A DNA stretch of 44,081 bases from Gammaproteobacteria bacterium UBA2810 (GTDB lineage: Bacteria; Pseudomonadota; Gammaproteobacteria; Enterobacterales; Succinivibrionaceae): NCBI GenBank assembly GCA_002351705.1, contig DEHC01000070.1, positions 1-44,081 on the forward strand, written 5' to 3'. Below the pieces are notes generated by a model. The model was not told where the DNA came from. It searched no databases and was given only the letters and a program-made list of their open reading frames with translations. Shown one piece after another: positions 8,528-16,701 of this stretch. The translations under genes were made by a program, and so were the position numbers. Within the stretch, counting starts at the first letter, position 1. Every line of letters starts with the position of its first letter.

Positions 8528-10189
8528 TCATACAGCGATGAGGTTCCTTGCCTGCGCGAGCGCGTTCTCCGTTATCTCGCCGTCAGAGAGCAGGCGGGCG
8601 ATCTCCCTAACCCTCTCCTCGGGCGAGAGGCTCCTCATCGAGGTCTCGGTGGTCGTGCCGTCCGTCGTCTTGGTGACGAAGAACTGGTGGTGGCCCTGAC
8701 CCGCGACCTGCGGGAGATGGGTCACCGCGATGACCTGCGTGGACTCGCCGAGCTTCCGCATGAGGCGCCCGACGACAGCCGCGGTCGGCCCGCTGATGCC
8801 GACGTCCACCTCATCGAAGATCAGCGCGGGAACCGCGGTCCTGGCCGCATTGATGACCTGTATGGCAAGGGCGATGCGCGAGAGCTCGCCGCCCGAGACG
8901 ACACCCGCGAGCTCGCCCTCGGGCTGCCCGGGGTTCGTGGTCACAAGGAAGCTCGCCTCGTCTGTCCCCCTCGAGGGGTATGAGGAGGTCTCCGCCTCCG
9001 TCACGGCAACGCGTAGATGGCCGTCCGGCATGGAGAGCTCCTTCATATGGCCGGTGATTTCGGCAGAGAGCCGCTCCGCGGCTTCCGTGCGCGCCTCGTG
9101 TAGCCTCGCGCAGAGATCGCGGTACCTGTCCTCCGCCTCCTTAAGCTCCTTCACGTACTCGTCAACCGAAAGGCTGCCGCCGCGCAGCTCGTTGTACTTC
9201 TTGATGAGATCCTCATAATGGGCGTAGAGATCCTGCGGGGCGACATGGTGCCTTTTTGCCATGGTGTGATACTCGGAGAGCCTCTTCTCGCACTTCTCGA
9301 GGGCGCCGGGGCTGGTCTCCAGGCTGTCGCCGAACGAGCGGATCTCGTCATAGCTCTCCTCGACGCGGATCTCAGCCTCCTCGAGCATCTTCACGACCTC
9401 ACTGAGGGACGCGTCAACCGCCGCCATCTCCTGCACGGTCTTCTTCACCTGGCTGAGCCCCGAGGCGACAGCGCCGTCAGAGTCACGGAGGAGCCCGAGG
9501 CAGGCGCCGGTGTCCGCCATCAGCTCGTCAAGGCGCGAGAGCCTGGTCTGCTCGTTGTCGACCTTCTCGTACTCGCCCTTCTCCATGTGCATGCCCTTGA
9601 GCTCCTGCGCCTGGTAGCGGATGAGCTCGAGCTTCGAGGCGTTCTCCCGCCTTTTCTCCTCAGCCTCATCGAGCGTCTTCTTCTTTTTCCGGCAGACGGC
9701 CGCCTGCTCCGCGGTCTCCCGGAGGAGATCGCCGTAGCCGCCGTAGTTGTCGAGGATGGTGAGCTGGTAGTCGCGGTCGAGGAGCTGCTGCTGCGCGTGC
9801 TGCCCGTGGATGCTGATGAGGAGGTGGCTCACCTCGCGCATCTCGCCGAGCGTCGAGGGGGAGCCGTTGATGAGCGACTTCGAGCGCCCCTCGCGGCTCA
9901 CCTGCCGGCGGAGGATGCACTCCCCGCCGTTCTCAAGGGCGTGCTCCTCGAGCCATTTGCCTGCTGCGGAGTCAGCCGGTGCGGTGAAGACGGCGGTTAT
10001 CTCGGCGCGCTCCTCACCGGGGCGCACCTCGGACGCCTCCGCCCTCGCGCCAAGGCAGAGCCCCAGGGCGTCAATCGACACCGACTTTCCGGCTCCGGTC
10101 TCGCCCGTGATGCTGGTGAATCCGCTGCCGAACTCGATGTGCAGATCCTTTACGATCGCGAAGTTCCTGATCTGAAGTTCCTTAAGCAT
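8528..10189 (-). CDS. recN: DNA repair protein RecN
   Basis: An SMC-like ATPase that acts early in double-strand-break repair. The 553 residues match the family. Walker A is near the N-terminus (GETGAGKSVS, about residues 30-39). Coiled-coil segments rich in Glu/Lys/Arg fill the middle. The C-terminal head has the ABC signature region VVSGGELSRIALAIQ and Walker B ALIFDEVDVGISG, followed by VIAVTHLPQVA. It starts 15 bases downstream of the nadK stop codon, so the two are very likely cotranscribed, with bamE behind. I saw no obvious LexA box between nadK and recN, so any SOS control would act further upstream. Confidence 0.97.
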   Translation of the reverse strand: MLKELQIRNFAIVKDLHIEFGSGFTSITGETGAGKSVSIDALGLCLGARAEASEVRPGEERAEITAVFTAPADSAAGKWLEEHALENGGECILRRQVSREGRSKSLINGSPSTLGEMREVSHLLISIHGQHAQQQLLDRDYQLTILDNYGGYGDLLRETAEQAAVCRKKKKTLDEAEEKRRENASKLELIRYQAQELKGMHMEKGEYEKVDNEQTRLSRLDELMADTGACLGLLRDSDGAVASGLSQVKKTVQEMAAVDASLSEVVKMLEEAEIRVEESYDEIRSFGDSLETSPGALEKCEKRLSEYHTMAKRHHVAPQDLYAHYEDLIKKYNELRGGSLSVDEYVKELKEAEDRYRDLCARLHEARTEAAERLSAEITGHMKELSMPDGHLRVAVTEAETSSYPSRGTDEASFLVTTNPGQPEGELAGVVSGGELSRIALAIQVINAARTAVPALIFDEVDVGISGPTAAVVGRLMRKLGESTQVIAVTHLPQVAGQGHHQFFVTKTTDGTTTETSMRSLSPEERVREIARLLSDGEITENALAQARNLIAV

Positions 10190-10204
10190 GTGCTGCGCCG
10201 CCTG

Positions 10205-11077
10205 TCAGATGAGCTGTCCGCCCCAGCCGAGCTTCTCGCGGAGCACCCGGAAGTAGTCGTAGGTGTACGGGTGGAGTATGGTGATGATCGAGCGGTCCAT
10301 GTGCACCTGCAGCTCGTCTCCCTGGGAGACGTCTGTCTTGATCTGGCCGTCGCAGCTTATCTGGCAGTGGTCGCTCCGGTTGAGGGTTATGGTGATGACA
10401 TGATCGCCGTCGACCACGATCGGGCGGCAGGTGAGCGAGTGCGGGAACATCGGGGTGAGGCACATCGCCTCGAGCTCCGGGGCGATGATGGGGCCTCCCG
10501 CGGAGAGGTTGTACGCGGTTGAGCCGGTCGGGGTCGAGATGATGAGGCCGTCGGCGTTGAGCGAGTAGACGAAATGGCCGTCGAAGAGCACGGTGAAGTT
10601 GATCATGTGCGCGGTGATCGTGCTGCTGAGGACCACCTCGTTGAGGGCGATGCTCCGCTCGATGACCTTCCCCTTGTGGATCTTCTCGGTCCGGAGGCAG
10701 GAGCGGTGCTCGGCATGGTACTTTCCGTTGAGTATCTCAAGGAGCGGCTCCTCGAAGCTGTTCTTCGAGAGGTCGGAGAGGAAGCCGAGGTGGCCGCGGT
10801 TTATGCCAATTATCGGGATGTTGGCGAACGCAAGGAGCCTCGCGGCGCCGATGACGCTGCCGTCGCCGCCGACCACCACGGCGAGATCGCAGATCTCGGC
10901 AAGCTGCTCCATGGTCATGGAGCCATCACCCTGGAACTCGATGGCGGCAGCGGTATAGGACTCGACATAGGCATTGAGCCCGAGGCTCTTCAGGTAGTCA
11001 TACAGTCTCTGTATTGTGTCATTGTGGCCTGTGATTTTCTGAGGCTGGCCGATTATTGCTATATTGTGGAATTGCAT
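10205..11077 (-). CDS. nadK: NAD kinase
   Basis: Phosphorylates NAD to NADP using ATP; a cytosolic essential enzyme. 290 residues from the ATG at 11077, which is preceded by AGGAGAG at good spacing (a longer upstream frame lacks similarity). Diagnostic motifs are VVVGGDGSVIGAARL (the GGDG loop), NRGHLGFLSD, the ALNEVV segment, and the DGLIISTPTGSTAYNLSAGGP loop split across the active site. Divergent from grpE, with a 217-base control region between them. The order nadK-recN-bamE opposite grpE is the common gammaproteobacterial arrangement. Confidence 0.97.
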   Translation of the reverse strand: MQFHNIAIIGQPQKITGHNDTIQRLYDYLKSLGLNAYVESYTAAAIEFQGDGSMTMEQLAEICDLAVVVGGDGSVIGAARLLAFANIPIIGINRGHLGFLSDLSKNSFEEPLLEILNGKYHAEHRSCLRTEKIHKGKVIERSIALNEVVLSSTITAHMINFTVLFDGHFVYSLNADGLIISTPTGSTAYNLSAGGPIIAPELEAMCLTPMFPHSLTCRPIVVDGDHVITITLNRSDHCQISCDGQIKTDVSQGDELQVHMDRSIITILHPYTYDYFRVLREKLGWGGQLI

Positions 11078-11219
11078 TGGCTCTCCTGAAGTCGCCCTCG
11101 GTGTCAGCTTGTGAGTATACAACGAGACCGGCCGCCGGAGAATGCCGCATATCCCGAAAATCGGATTGAGCGTCACGCTCCCTGGTTACGGGCGCATGCC
11201 TCAATTCGGCCACACGGCT

Positions 11220-11246
11220 CTTGATTTTGCGGATAAAGGCCATACA
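11220..11246 (+). promoter_or_regulatory. Candidate heat-shock (sigma-32) promoter for grpE
   Basis: CTTGATT at 11220-11226 and GGCCATACA at 11238-11246 resemble the RpoH elements CTTGAAA and CCCCATNTA with an 11-base gap. The match is partial, clearly weaker than that before dnaK, and rests on position about 50 bases before the grpE start. Confidence 0.35.
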
Positions 11247-11294
11247 TTCATACTGTCAATATTCAGGGTTTTTACATTCAAGAGGATATTTCTG

Positions 11295-12257
11295 ATGTCG
11301 GAAGAGGCAGAGAAGAAGGAAAACGCCGCACAGGCAGAGGGCGGCAGCGAAGTCAGGGCTGAGGCTCCGGAGGCCGCAGAGGCAAAGCAGGCAGAGACAG
11401 CATCTGAGGGAGAGAAGCCTCAGGCAGATGCAGGGGCAAAGCAGGCAGAGCCTTCAAAGGACGATGCCGCAAAGAATGATGCCGTGAAGGCTGAGCCCCA
11501 AAAGGACGCCGCTCCGGAGGAGACTCCCGAGGAGAAGCTGCAGAAGGAGCTCAAAGCCCTTAAGGAGGAGAACCAGAAGCTCAAGGGCGACAAGGACGAG
11601 CTCTCAAGGAAGCTCCGCGACTCCGACGACAAGGTCCAGGCTGCAATACGCCAGCTCGCCGCAAACGCGAACGAGATGAAGCGCATGGCCGGACAGAAGG
11701 AGCGCGAGGTGCAGAACGCGAAGGATTTCGCAATTCAGAACTTCGCCAAGGAGCTACTCACCGTCGCAGACGATCTGGACAAGGCCCTTGAGTCCATGCA
11801 GAAGGACTCGAACGAGGCGATAAAGGCGCACATTGCCGGAATCGAGCTCACGAAGAAGGCCCTGGTGAAGGCCCTCGCCGCAGGCGGCGTCGCCGAGGTT
11901 GCGGCAAAGAAGGGCGATGTGTTCGACCCGAACCTCGAGCAGCAGGTCGCCATGATCCCGATGCCCTCAGCAGAGCCCGACTCCATTGTCGATATCATCC
12001 AGAAGGGCTATACCCTGAACGGCCGCTGCATCAGGGCGGCAAAGGTCGTCGTTGTCGCTCCCCGCCCCGAGGAGGAAGAGCAGAGCGCGCCCGCGGCTGA
12101 TGAGAAGCCTGAGGAAAAGGCAGAGCAGGATGCCGGGGCAAAGCCTGAGGAAAAACCTGAGGCAAAGGCAGAGCAGAAGCCTGAGGAACAGGGAGAAGGC
12201 GCAAAGGACGCCGGCGCGGATGCCGGTGAGAAGGACGGCGGCGCCGACAAGGCCTGA
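11295..12257 (+). CDS. grpE: Nucleotide exchange factor GrpE with long charged tails
   Basis: Releases ADP from DnaK as part of the DnaK-DnaJ-GrpE chaperone cycle. The ATG at 11295 follows AGAGGA and gives 320 residues against about 195 in typical GrpE. The extra length is low-complexity: residues 1 to about 75 are Glu/Ala/Lys-rich, and the last 60 residues repeat KPEEKAEQ-like units. The core is recognisable: a long coiled-coil helix (about 78-130), the motif FAIQNFAKELLTVADDLDKAL, the FDPNLEQQVAMIP segment, and the beta-domain end IIQKGYTLNGRCIRAAKVVVV. In most relatives a His occupies the first Glu position of FDPNLEQQ. It is followed by a terminator, then by the pseudo-Hsp70/GrpE gene, which shares the unusual GRCIR-AKV ending. 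Confidence 0.95.
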   Translation: MSEEAEKKENAAQAEGGSEVRAEAPEAAEAKQAETASEGEKPQADAGAKQAEPSKDDAAKNDAVKAEPQKDAAPEETPEEKLQKELKALKEENQKLKGDKDELSRKLRDSDDKVQAAIRQLAANANEMKRMAGQKEREVQNAKDFAIQNFAKELLTVADDLDKALESMQKDSNEAIKAHIAGIELTKKALVKALAAGGVAEVAAKKGDVFDPNLEQQVAMIPMPSAEPDSIVDIIQKGYTLNGRCIRAAKVVVVAPRPEEEEQSAPAADEKPEEKAEQDAGAKPEEKPEAKAEQKPEEQGEGAKDAGADAGEKDGGADKA

Positions 12258-12275
12258 GGCCCCGTCATTCACAGG

Positions 12276-12302
12276 CCGGGGAAGTCTGCCCCGGTTCTTT
12301 TC
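12276..12302 (+). terminator. Terminator after grpE
   Basis: CCGGGG (12276-12281) and CCCCGG (12289-12294) form a 6-bp GC stem followed by TTCTTTTC. A second small stem, GTCCG-T9-CGGAC (about 12308-12326), lies just before the next ribosome-binding site. Confidence 0.65.
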
Positions 12303-12347
12303 ATAATGTCCGTTTTTTTTTCGGACTCCTGAGACGCGGAGGGCGTT

Positions 12348-14348
12348 ATGAAAATCGGCATAGACATCAGCGGCAGCGCCGTACGCGCGGCGGCCCTTGA
12401 CCGGAGCGGGAGGCTCATTCTGGGAGGCAGTGCCCAGGCGGCAGTGCAGCCTGAGGGCGTGCCGGTCCCGTTTCTTCCGGATCTCATCGGGAGATCCCCC
12501 GCGGATCCGGCTCTTCCTGAAATAAGCTCGCTGTTCGGCATTTCCTTCGCAAAGGGCGATGACGGCCATGCGGGCATAAAGCTCCCGTCAGGCGCAGTGA
12601 TGGCGCCTGAGGAAGCAGTTGGCGGAATGATCGCCGAGGTCAGGCAGAAGGCCGAGGCATCATACGGGCAGAGGACTGACGAGGCAGTGCTTGCTGTACC
12701 CGGCTTCCTGACGAGGTCTGCCCGCGATGCCGTTGCGAAAGCCGCGGAGAAGGCCGGCATCAGGGTCCTCCGTGTCGTCTCGCGCGGCTATGCCTCGGCT
12801 GTTGCCGCCTCAGCATCCCTTGCCGTTCACGGCCGCCCCGGGGTAATCGCAGCGCTTGAGATTTCTGAGATGGGCTGGAGCTTCCATCTCTCCGGCTTTG
12901 ATCCGGACAGGAACAGGGGCTTTTCCGCATTCGACGGCTTCGCGGCTGCCGGCGGCGACACCGGCATGTTCATGCTTGACTATGACATCGCCTCCGGGCT
13001 TCTCGACGGCGGGACACCCGACAACGAGCTCATGATGACGGTGAGGAGGCTCCGGAGCATCCTCAGGAACCGTGAGGGCGCCGAGGGGATCTACCGCGGA
13101 CAGCGCGTAACACTGACCAGGGAATGGGTCGCGGAGAGCGCCGCGGAGACCTTCAGGAAGCCGCTTTCCGTGATTGCGGAGAGGATGAGAATGTTCGGCA
13201 TCAGCCGCGGTGCGGTCGGGCTCATTGTCTCGGCTGATACCGGCGGCTATACCGGGCTCCCCGGGGTGCTCTGCTCCTGCTGCCCGGAGGTCATGGCTCG
13301 CGCACAGGATGCCGAGTATGACTCGCTCGGCGGTGCCGCCATACTCTGCCTCTACGGCAGCTCCGCGGCAGAGGAGGCATTCCCCTACGGGCTCTCGGGC
13401 GAGATCCTCCTGCGTCCCTCCGCGCCGTCAGGCTACGGCTCACTGCCGAGGAGGATCTCGGCAAGGAGCGTCCCGGTTGACATCCTCCCTCCCGGCGCAT
13501 CGCTCATGAACAGCCGCCCGGCAAGGATCGAGATCCCATCCGGCATGACGCCCTACGGCCTGGCGCTCACTGAGAACGGCATGCCGCTCGGCCGCTTCGG
13601 CTTCGGGAGGTCGGAGGGCGTCTCCGATCATCCGGTCTTCGGCGAGGTTTCGCTGAAGCCCTCGGCCGGGGCGCTCAATGCGGTCCTCGCAAATGTGAGG
13701 GTGCCGGATCTCGGCCTCGACATCACAGCAGAGGTCTCTCCGTCAGCTGAGGGCAGTGCAGAGCAGAAGACGGAGCAGCCGGAAACGGCCGGCTCCGGCG
13801 CAGGAGATGCGTCAGGTCCCGCATCCTCTGCGGCATCTGCCTCAGCTTCCGCGGCGGGGGCTGCGGCAGCTGCTTCCGCCTCTGCCTCTGCCTCTGCCCG
13901 GGCTGAAGGCGGTCAGGAGAGGCCGGAGAGCGATGGCAGCGGCGGTGATCCTGAGATGGTTCCCCGCTCCCGCATGGAGCGCGAGATTGAGAAGGCCCGT
14001 GACTTCGCGGTCACCGGCTTCGCGAAGTCGCTCCTCGCGCCCCTGGACGCGATGGAGGCGGCTCTTTCGCACATGGGGGATGATCCGGCGCTTGCGGCTT
14101 ACCGTGACGGCACCATACAGATCTACCGGCTGTTCCTCAAGGCCTTCAGTGACAACGGCCTTATCCAGATAGATCCGGAGAAGGGCTCGCCGTTCGATCC
14201 GAACACCGAGGAGGCCATCGCCTCTGTGGGAGGAGGGGACGGAAGCGAGGTCATAATCGAGACCAAGGCGAAGGGCTACAGTCTCAACGGACGCTGCATC
14301 CGCTACGCCAAGGTCATCATCGGGAGCTCGGGCGCCGGCGGCGACTGA
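12348..14348 (+). CDS. Degenerate Hsp70 (NBD + SBD-beta) fused to a GrpE domain
   Basis: A 666-residue protein that I believe is a pseudo-Hsp70/GrpE fusion. Residues 1-365 follow the Hsp70 ATPase domain: KIGIDISGSAVRAA (phosphate-1), DEAVLAVPGFLTRSARDAVAKAA (compare AVITVPAYFNDAQRQATKDA in the DnaK next door), GLIVSADTGGYTGLPG at the adenosine loop, and DSLGGAAIL near the end. Key residues are lost: GTT becomes SGS, the catalytic-Lys segment IKRLIG becomes ISSLFG, NEPTAAA becomes SRGYASA, and the phosphate-2 loop DFGGGTF becomes EISEMGW. Residues about 370-465 resemble the substrate-binding beta domain. An Ala/Ser-rich linker spans about 480-525. Residues 543-660 are a GrpE domain (ARDFAVTGFAKSLL, SPFDPNTEEAIASV, KGYSLNGRCIRYAKVII). 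ATG 12348 has GGAGGG upstream. Probably a chaperone regulator or alternative exchange factor; function is inferred. Confidence 0.85.
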   Translation: MKIGIDISGSAVRAAALDRSGRLILGGSAQAAVQPEGVPVPFLPDLIGRSPADPALPEISSLFGISFAKGDDGHAGIKLPSGAVMAPEEAVGGMIAEVRQKAEASYGQRTDEAVLAVPGFLTRSARDAVAKAAEKAGIRVLRVVSRGYASAVAASASLAVHGRPGVIAALEISEMGWSFHLSGFDPDRNRGFSAFDGFAAAGGDTGMFMLDYDIASGLLDGGTPDNELMMTVRRLRSILRNREGAEGIYRGQRVTLTREWVAESAAETFRKPLSVIAERMRMFGISRGAVGLIVSADTGGYTGLPGVLCSCCPEVMARAQDAEYDSLGGAAILCLYGSSAAEEAFPYGLSGEILLRPSAPSGYGSLPRRISARSVPVDILPPGASLMNSRPARIEIPSGMTPYGLALTENGMPLGRFGFGRSEGVSDHPVFGEVSLKPSAGALNAVLANVRVPDLGLDITAEVSPSAEGSAEQKTEQPETAGSGAGDASGPASSAASASASAAGAAAAASASASASARAEGGQERPESDGSGGDPEMVPRSRMEREIEKARDFAVTGFAKSLLAPLDAMEAALSHMGDDPALAAYRDGTIQIYRLFLKAFSDNGLIQIDPEKGSPFDPNTEEAIASVGGGDGSEVIIETKAKGYSLNGRCIRYAKVIIGSSGAGGD

Positions 14349-14371
14349 GAGAAGCTGGTGTTTTTCTGACA

Positions 14372-14406
14372 GGCAGCGGGGCAAGTGGCGCCTCACTGCC
14401 TTTTTT
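14372..14406 (+). terminator. Terminator after the fusion gene
   Basis: GGCAG-C-GGGGC pairs with GCCTC-A-CTGCC (14372-14400) with one mismatch and one G-U pair, followed by six T (14401-14406). It separates the fusion gene from dnaK, which has its own promoter. Confidence 0.65.
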
Positions 14407-14556
14407 ATTCCTGATGTGTCCGGGCTCATGACTCCGGGCGGCCTTTTCATCCAAGTGTGCCTTGAGGAGCCGGCACGGCTCCGGTCTGCTCACAGCCTTA
14501 ATTTCCCCTGTGCCTGTCACCTGAAGGCCGGAATTTTAAACAAAAAATCTATTTTC

Positions 14557-14586
14557 CTTGAATTTAAAGCAGGCATCCCCATATAA
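14557..14586 (+). promoter_or_regulatory. Sigma-32 (RpoH) heat-shock promoter of dnaK
   Basis: CTTGAAT at 14557-14563 and CCCCATATAA at 14577-14586, 13 bases apart, match the RpoH consensus (CTTGAAA, 11-16 bases, CCCCATNTA) almost perfectly. It leaves an 80-base leader before the dnaK start. Nothing else in positions 14407-14556 is recognisable. Confidence 0.9.
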
Positions 14587-14670
14587 GCGGTTGTGAATGA
14601 CAGAGCACCGCAAAGCTGGCAGCTGTCATACAAGAGTTTGACGAAGAATTAACTTTCAGGGAGTTTTAAA

Positions 14671-16605
14671 ATGTCAAAGATTATCGGTATAGACCTTGGT
14701 ACCACCAACAGCTGCGTGGCGGTGCTCGACGGCGACAGGGCAAAGGTTCTCGAGAACTCCGAGGGCAAGCGCACCACCCCGTCCGTTGTTGCCTACACCA
14801 AGGACGGCAATATCGTTGTCGGCGATCCGGCAAAGAACCAGGCGATTTCCAACTCCGGAAACACCTACTATTCCATCAAGCGCCTTATCGGACGCAAGTT
14901 CACTGATCCTGAGGTACAGCGCGACCTCAAGGTCCTGCCCTTCAAGATTGTCCCTGCGGACAACGGCGATGCCTGGGTTGAGGTAAAGGGCAAGAAGATG
15001 GCTCCTCCGCAGATTTCCGCAGAGGTCCTCCGCAAGATGAAGAAGTCCGCTGAGGACATCCTCGGCGAGAAGGTAACCGAGGCGGTCATCACCGTTCCGG
15101 CATACTTCAACGACGCGCAGCGCCAGGCAACCAAGGATGCGGGCCGCATCGCAGGACTTGACGTAAAGCGCATCATCAACGAGCCTACCGCTGCGGCATT
15201 CGCCTACGGCGTTGACAAGGTCCAGGGCGAGAGCAAGATCGCGGTCTACGACTTCGGCGGCGGCACGTTCGATATCTCCATCATCGATATCGACGAGGTT
15301 GACGGCGAGAAGACCTTCGAGGTTCTTGCGACCAACGGAAACACCCACCTCGGCGGCGATGATATCGACAACCGCATCATCGACTTCCTCATCTCCGAGT
15401 TCAAGAACTCGAACGGCATTGATCTCCGCCAGGACAAGCTTGCCCTCCAGAGACTCAAGGAGGCAGCCGAGAAGGCCAAGATCGAGCTTTCCTCCGCACA
15501 GGAGTCCGAGATCAATATCCCGTACATCAGCTCGAACCAGAACGGCCCTGTCCACATGAACATCAAGCTGACCCGCGCAAAGCTCGAGTCACTGGTTGAG
15601 GACCTCGTAAACGGCTCGCTCGGCCCTGTAGAGCAGGCCATCAAGGACTCCGGACTCTCGAAGAGCGACATCAACGAGGTCATCCTGGTAGGCGGCCAGA
15701 CCCGCATGCCGATGATTCAGCGTGTCGTCAAGGACTTCTTCGGCAAGGAGCCCAGGAAGGACGTCAACCCTGATGAGGCAGTCGCGCTCGGCGCTGCAAT
15801 TCAGGGCGGCGTTCTCTCAGGATCCAAGAACGACGTTCTCCTTCTTGATGTCACCCCGCTTACCCTCGGAATCGAGACCCTGGGCGGCGTCATGACCGGA
15901 CTTATCCCTAAGAACACCACCATCCCGACCAAGAAGACCCAGGTATTCTCGACCGCCGAGGACAACCAGACTGCGGTAACCATTCACGTTCTGCAGGGCG
16001 AGCGCAAGCAGGCGATGTACAACAAGTCCCTCGGCCAGTTCAACCTCGACGGCATCAACCCCGCTCCGCGCGGCATGCCGCAGATTGAGGTTACCTTCGA
16101 TATCGATGCGGACGGCATCCTCCATGTATCCGCAAAGGACAAGGCAACCGGCAAGGAGCAGAACATCACCATCAAGGCCTCCTCGGGACTTTCCGATGAC
16201 GATGTCCAGCGCATGGTCCGCGAGGGCGAGCAGAACGAGGCAAACGACAAGAAGTTCGCCGAGCTCGTCGAGGCAAGGAACCGCGCGGACGCGACAGTCC
16301 ATGCCGTACGCAAGCAGCTTGACGAGAACGGAAGCAAGCTTCCTGCCGACAAGCGCGAGGAGATTGAGCGCGCGGTCAACGAGCTCGAGAACGCCGCAAA
16401 GGGCGATGACAAGGATGTGATTGCCACCAAGGAGCAGCAGCTCATGGCCGCATCCCAGGCTCTTGCCGAGGCTGCGCAGCAGGGTGCACAGCAGGGCCCT
16501 CAGCCTAACTCCTCCTACTCACAGGGAAGCGCGGGCAGCAGCTCAGGCAGCAGCAACAAGGGCAATGATGACAACATCCAGGACGCAGAGTTTACCGAGA
16601 AGTAA
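14671..16605 (+). CDS. dnaK: Molecular chaperone DnaK (Hsp70)
   Basis: ATP-driven folding chaperone of the cytosol. 644 residues with every canonical motif: IIGIDLGTTNSCVAV (4-18), SIKRLIGRKF with the catalytic Lys, VPAYFNDAQRQATKDAGRIAGL, NEPTAAAFAYG, AVYDFGGGTFDIS, VILVGGQTRMP, the interdomain linker DVLLLDVTPL, and the SBD-beta segment GIETLGGVMT through VTFDIDADGILHVSAKD. The lid ends in a Gln/Ser/Gly-rich stretch and the tail NDDNIQDAEFTEK. It gives the internal reference against which the degenerate fusion just upstream can be read. AGGGAG precedes the start. Heat-shock control is indicated by the sigma-32 promoter at 14557-14586. Confidence 0.99.
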   Translation: MSKIIGIDLGTTNSCVAVLDGDRAKVLENSEGKRTTPSVVAYTKDGNIVVGDPAKNQAISNSGNTYYSIKRLIGRKFTDPEVQRDLKVLPFKIVPADNGDAWVEVKGKKMAPPQISAEVLRKMKKSAEDILGEKVTEAVITVPAYFNDAQRQATKDAGRIAGLDVKRIINEPTAAAFAYGVDKVQGESKIAVYDFGGGTFDISIIDIDEVDGEKTFEVLATNGNTHLGGDDIDNRIIDFLISEFKNSNGIDLRQDKLALQRLKEAAEKAKIELSSAQESEINIPYISSNQNGPVHMNIKLTRAKLESLVEDLVNGSLGPVEQAIKDSGLSKSDINEVILVGGQTRMPMIQRVVKDFFGKEPRKDVNPDEAVALGAAIQGGVLSGSKNDVLLLDVTPLTLGIETLGGVMTGLIPKNTTIPTKKTQVFSTAEDNQTAVTIHVLQGERKQAMYNKSLGQFNLDGINPAPRGMPQIEVTFDIDADGILHVSAKDKATGKEQNITIKASSGLSDDDVQRMVREGEQNEANDKKFAELVEARNRADATVHAVRKQLDENGSKLPADKREEIERAVNELENAAKGDDKDVIATKEQQLMAASQALAEAAQQGAQQGPQPNSSYSQGSAGSSSGSSNKGNDDNIQDAEFTEK

Positions 16606-16631
16606 TCTGCAGGCCTGACTGAGTCAGAACG

Positions 16632-16657
16632 GGAGGCGCCTCCGGGCGTCTCCTTTC
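16632..16657 (+). terminator. Terminator after dnaK
   Basis: GGAGGCGCC pairs with GGGCGTCTCC (16632-16653, one G-U pair) and is followed by TTTCTT. A second, longer hairpin follows directly. Confidence 0.75.
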
Positions 16658-16664
16658 TTGGCAG

Positions 16665-16701
16665 CCAGCACGAGAGAGCGGTGAGGGCTCTCTCGTGCTG
16701 G
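16665..16701. repeat. Perfect 15-bp hairpin downstream of dnaK
   Basis: CCAGCACGAGAGAGC (16665-16679) and its exact complement GCTCTCTCGTGCTGG (16687-16701) surround a 7-base loop. There is no T-run, so it is not a textbook terminator. It could stabilise the dnaK mRNA 3' end or mark the end of an inserted segment, since composition turns AT-rich directly after it. Confidence 0.7.

Noticed and set aside
8528..8700. RecN as a truncated or SMC protein
   Set aside because: Length and order of Walker A, signature and Walker B fit complete RecN.
9218..10522. 434-codon plus-strand frame opposite recN and nadK
   Set aside because: Antisense to two certain genes, crosses their boundary, and shows the same Leu/Val/Glu/Ala bias as other shadow frames.
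12348..14348. Fusion gene as an artefact of sequencing error joining two genes
   Set aside because: The frame is continuous through a natural low-complexity linker, has one clear start signal, and both halves are internally consistent; a chance frame join would leave a truncated Hsp70 lid and a separate GrpE start, which were not seen.
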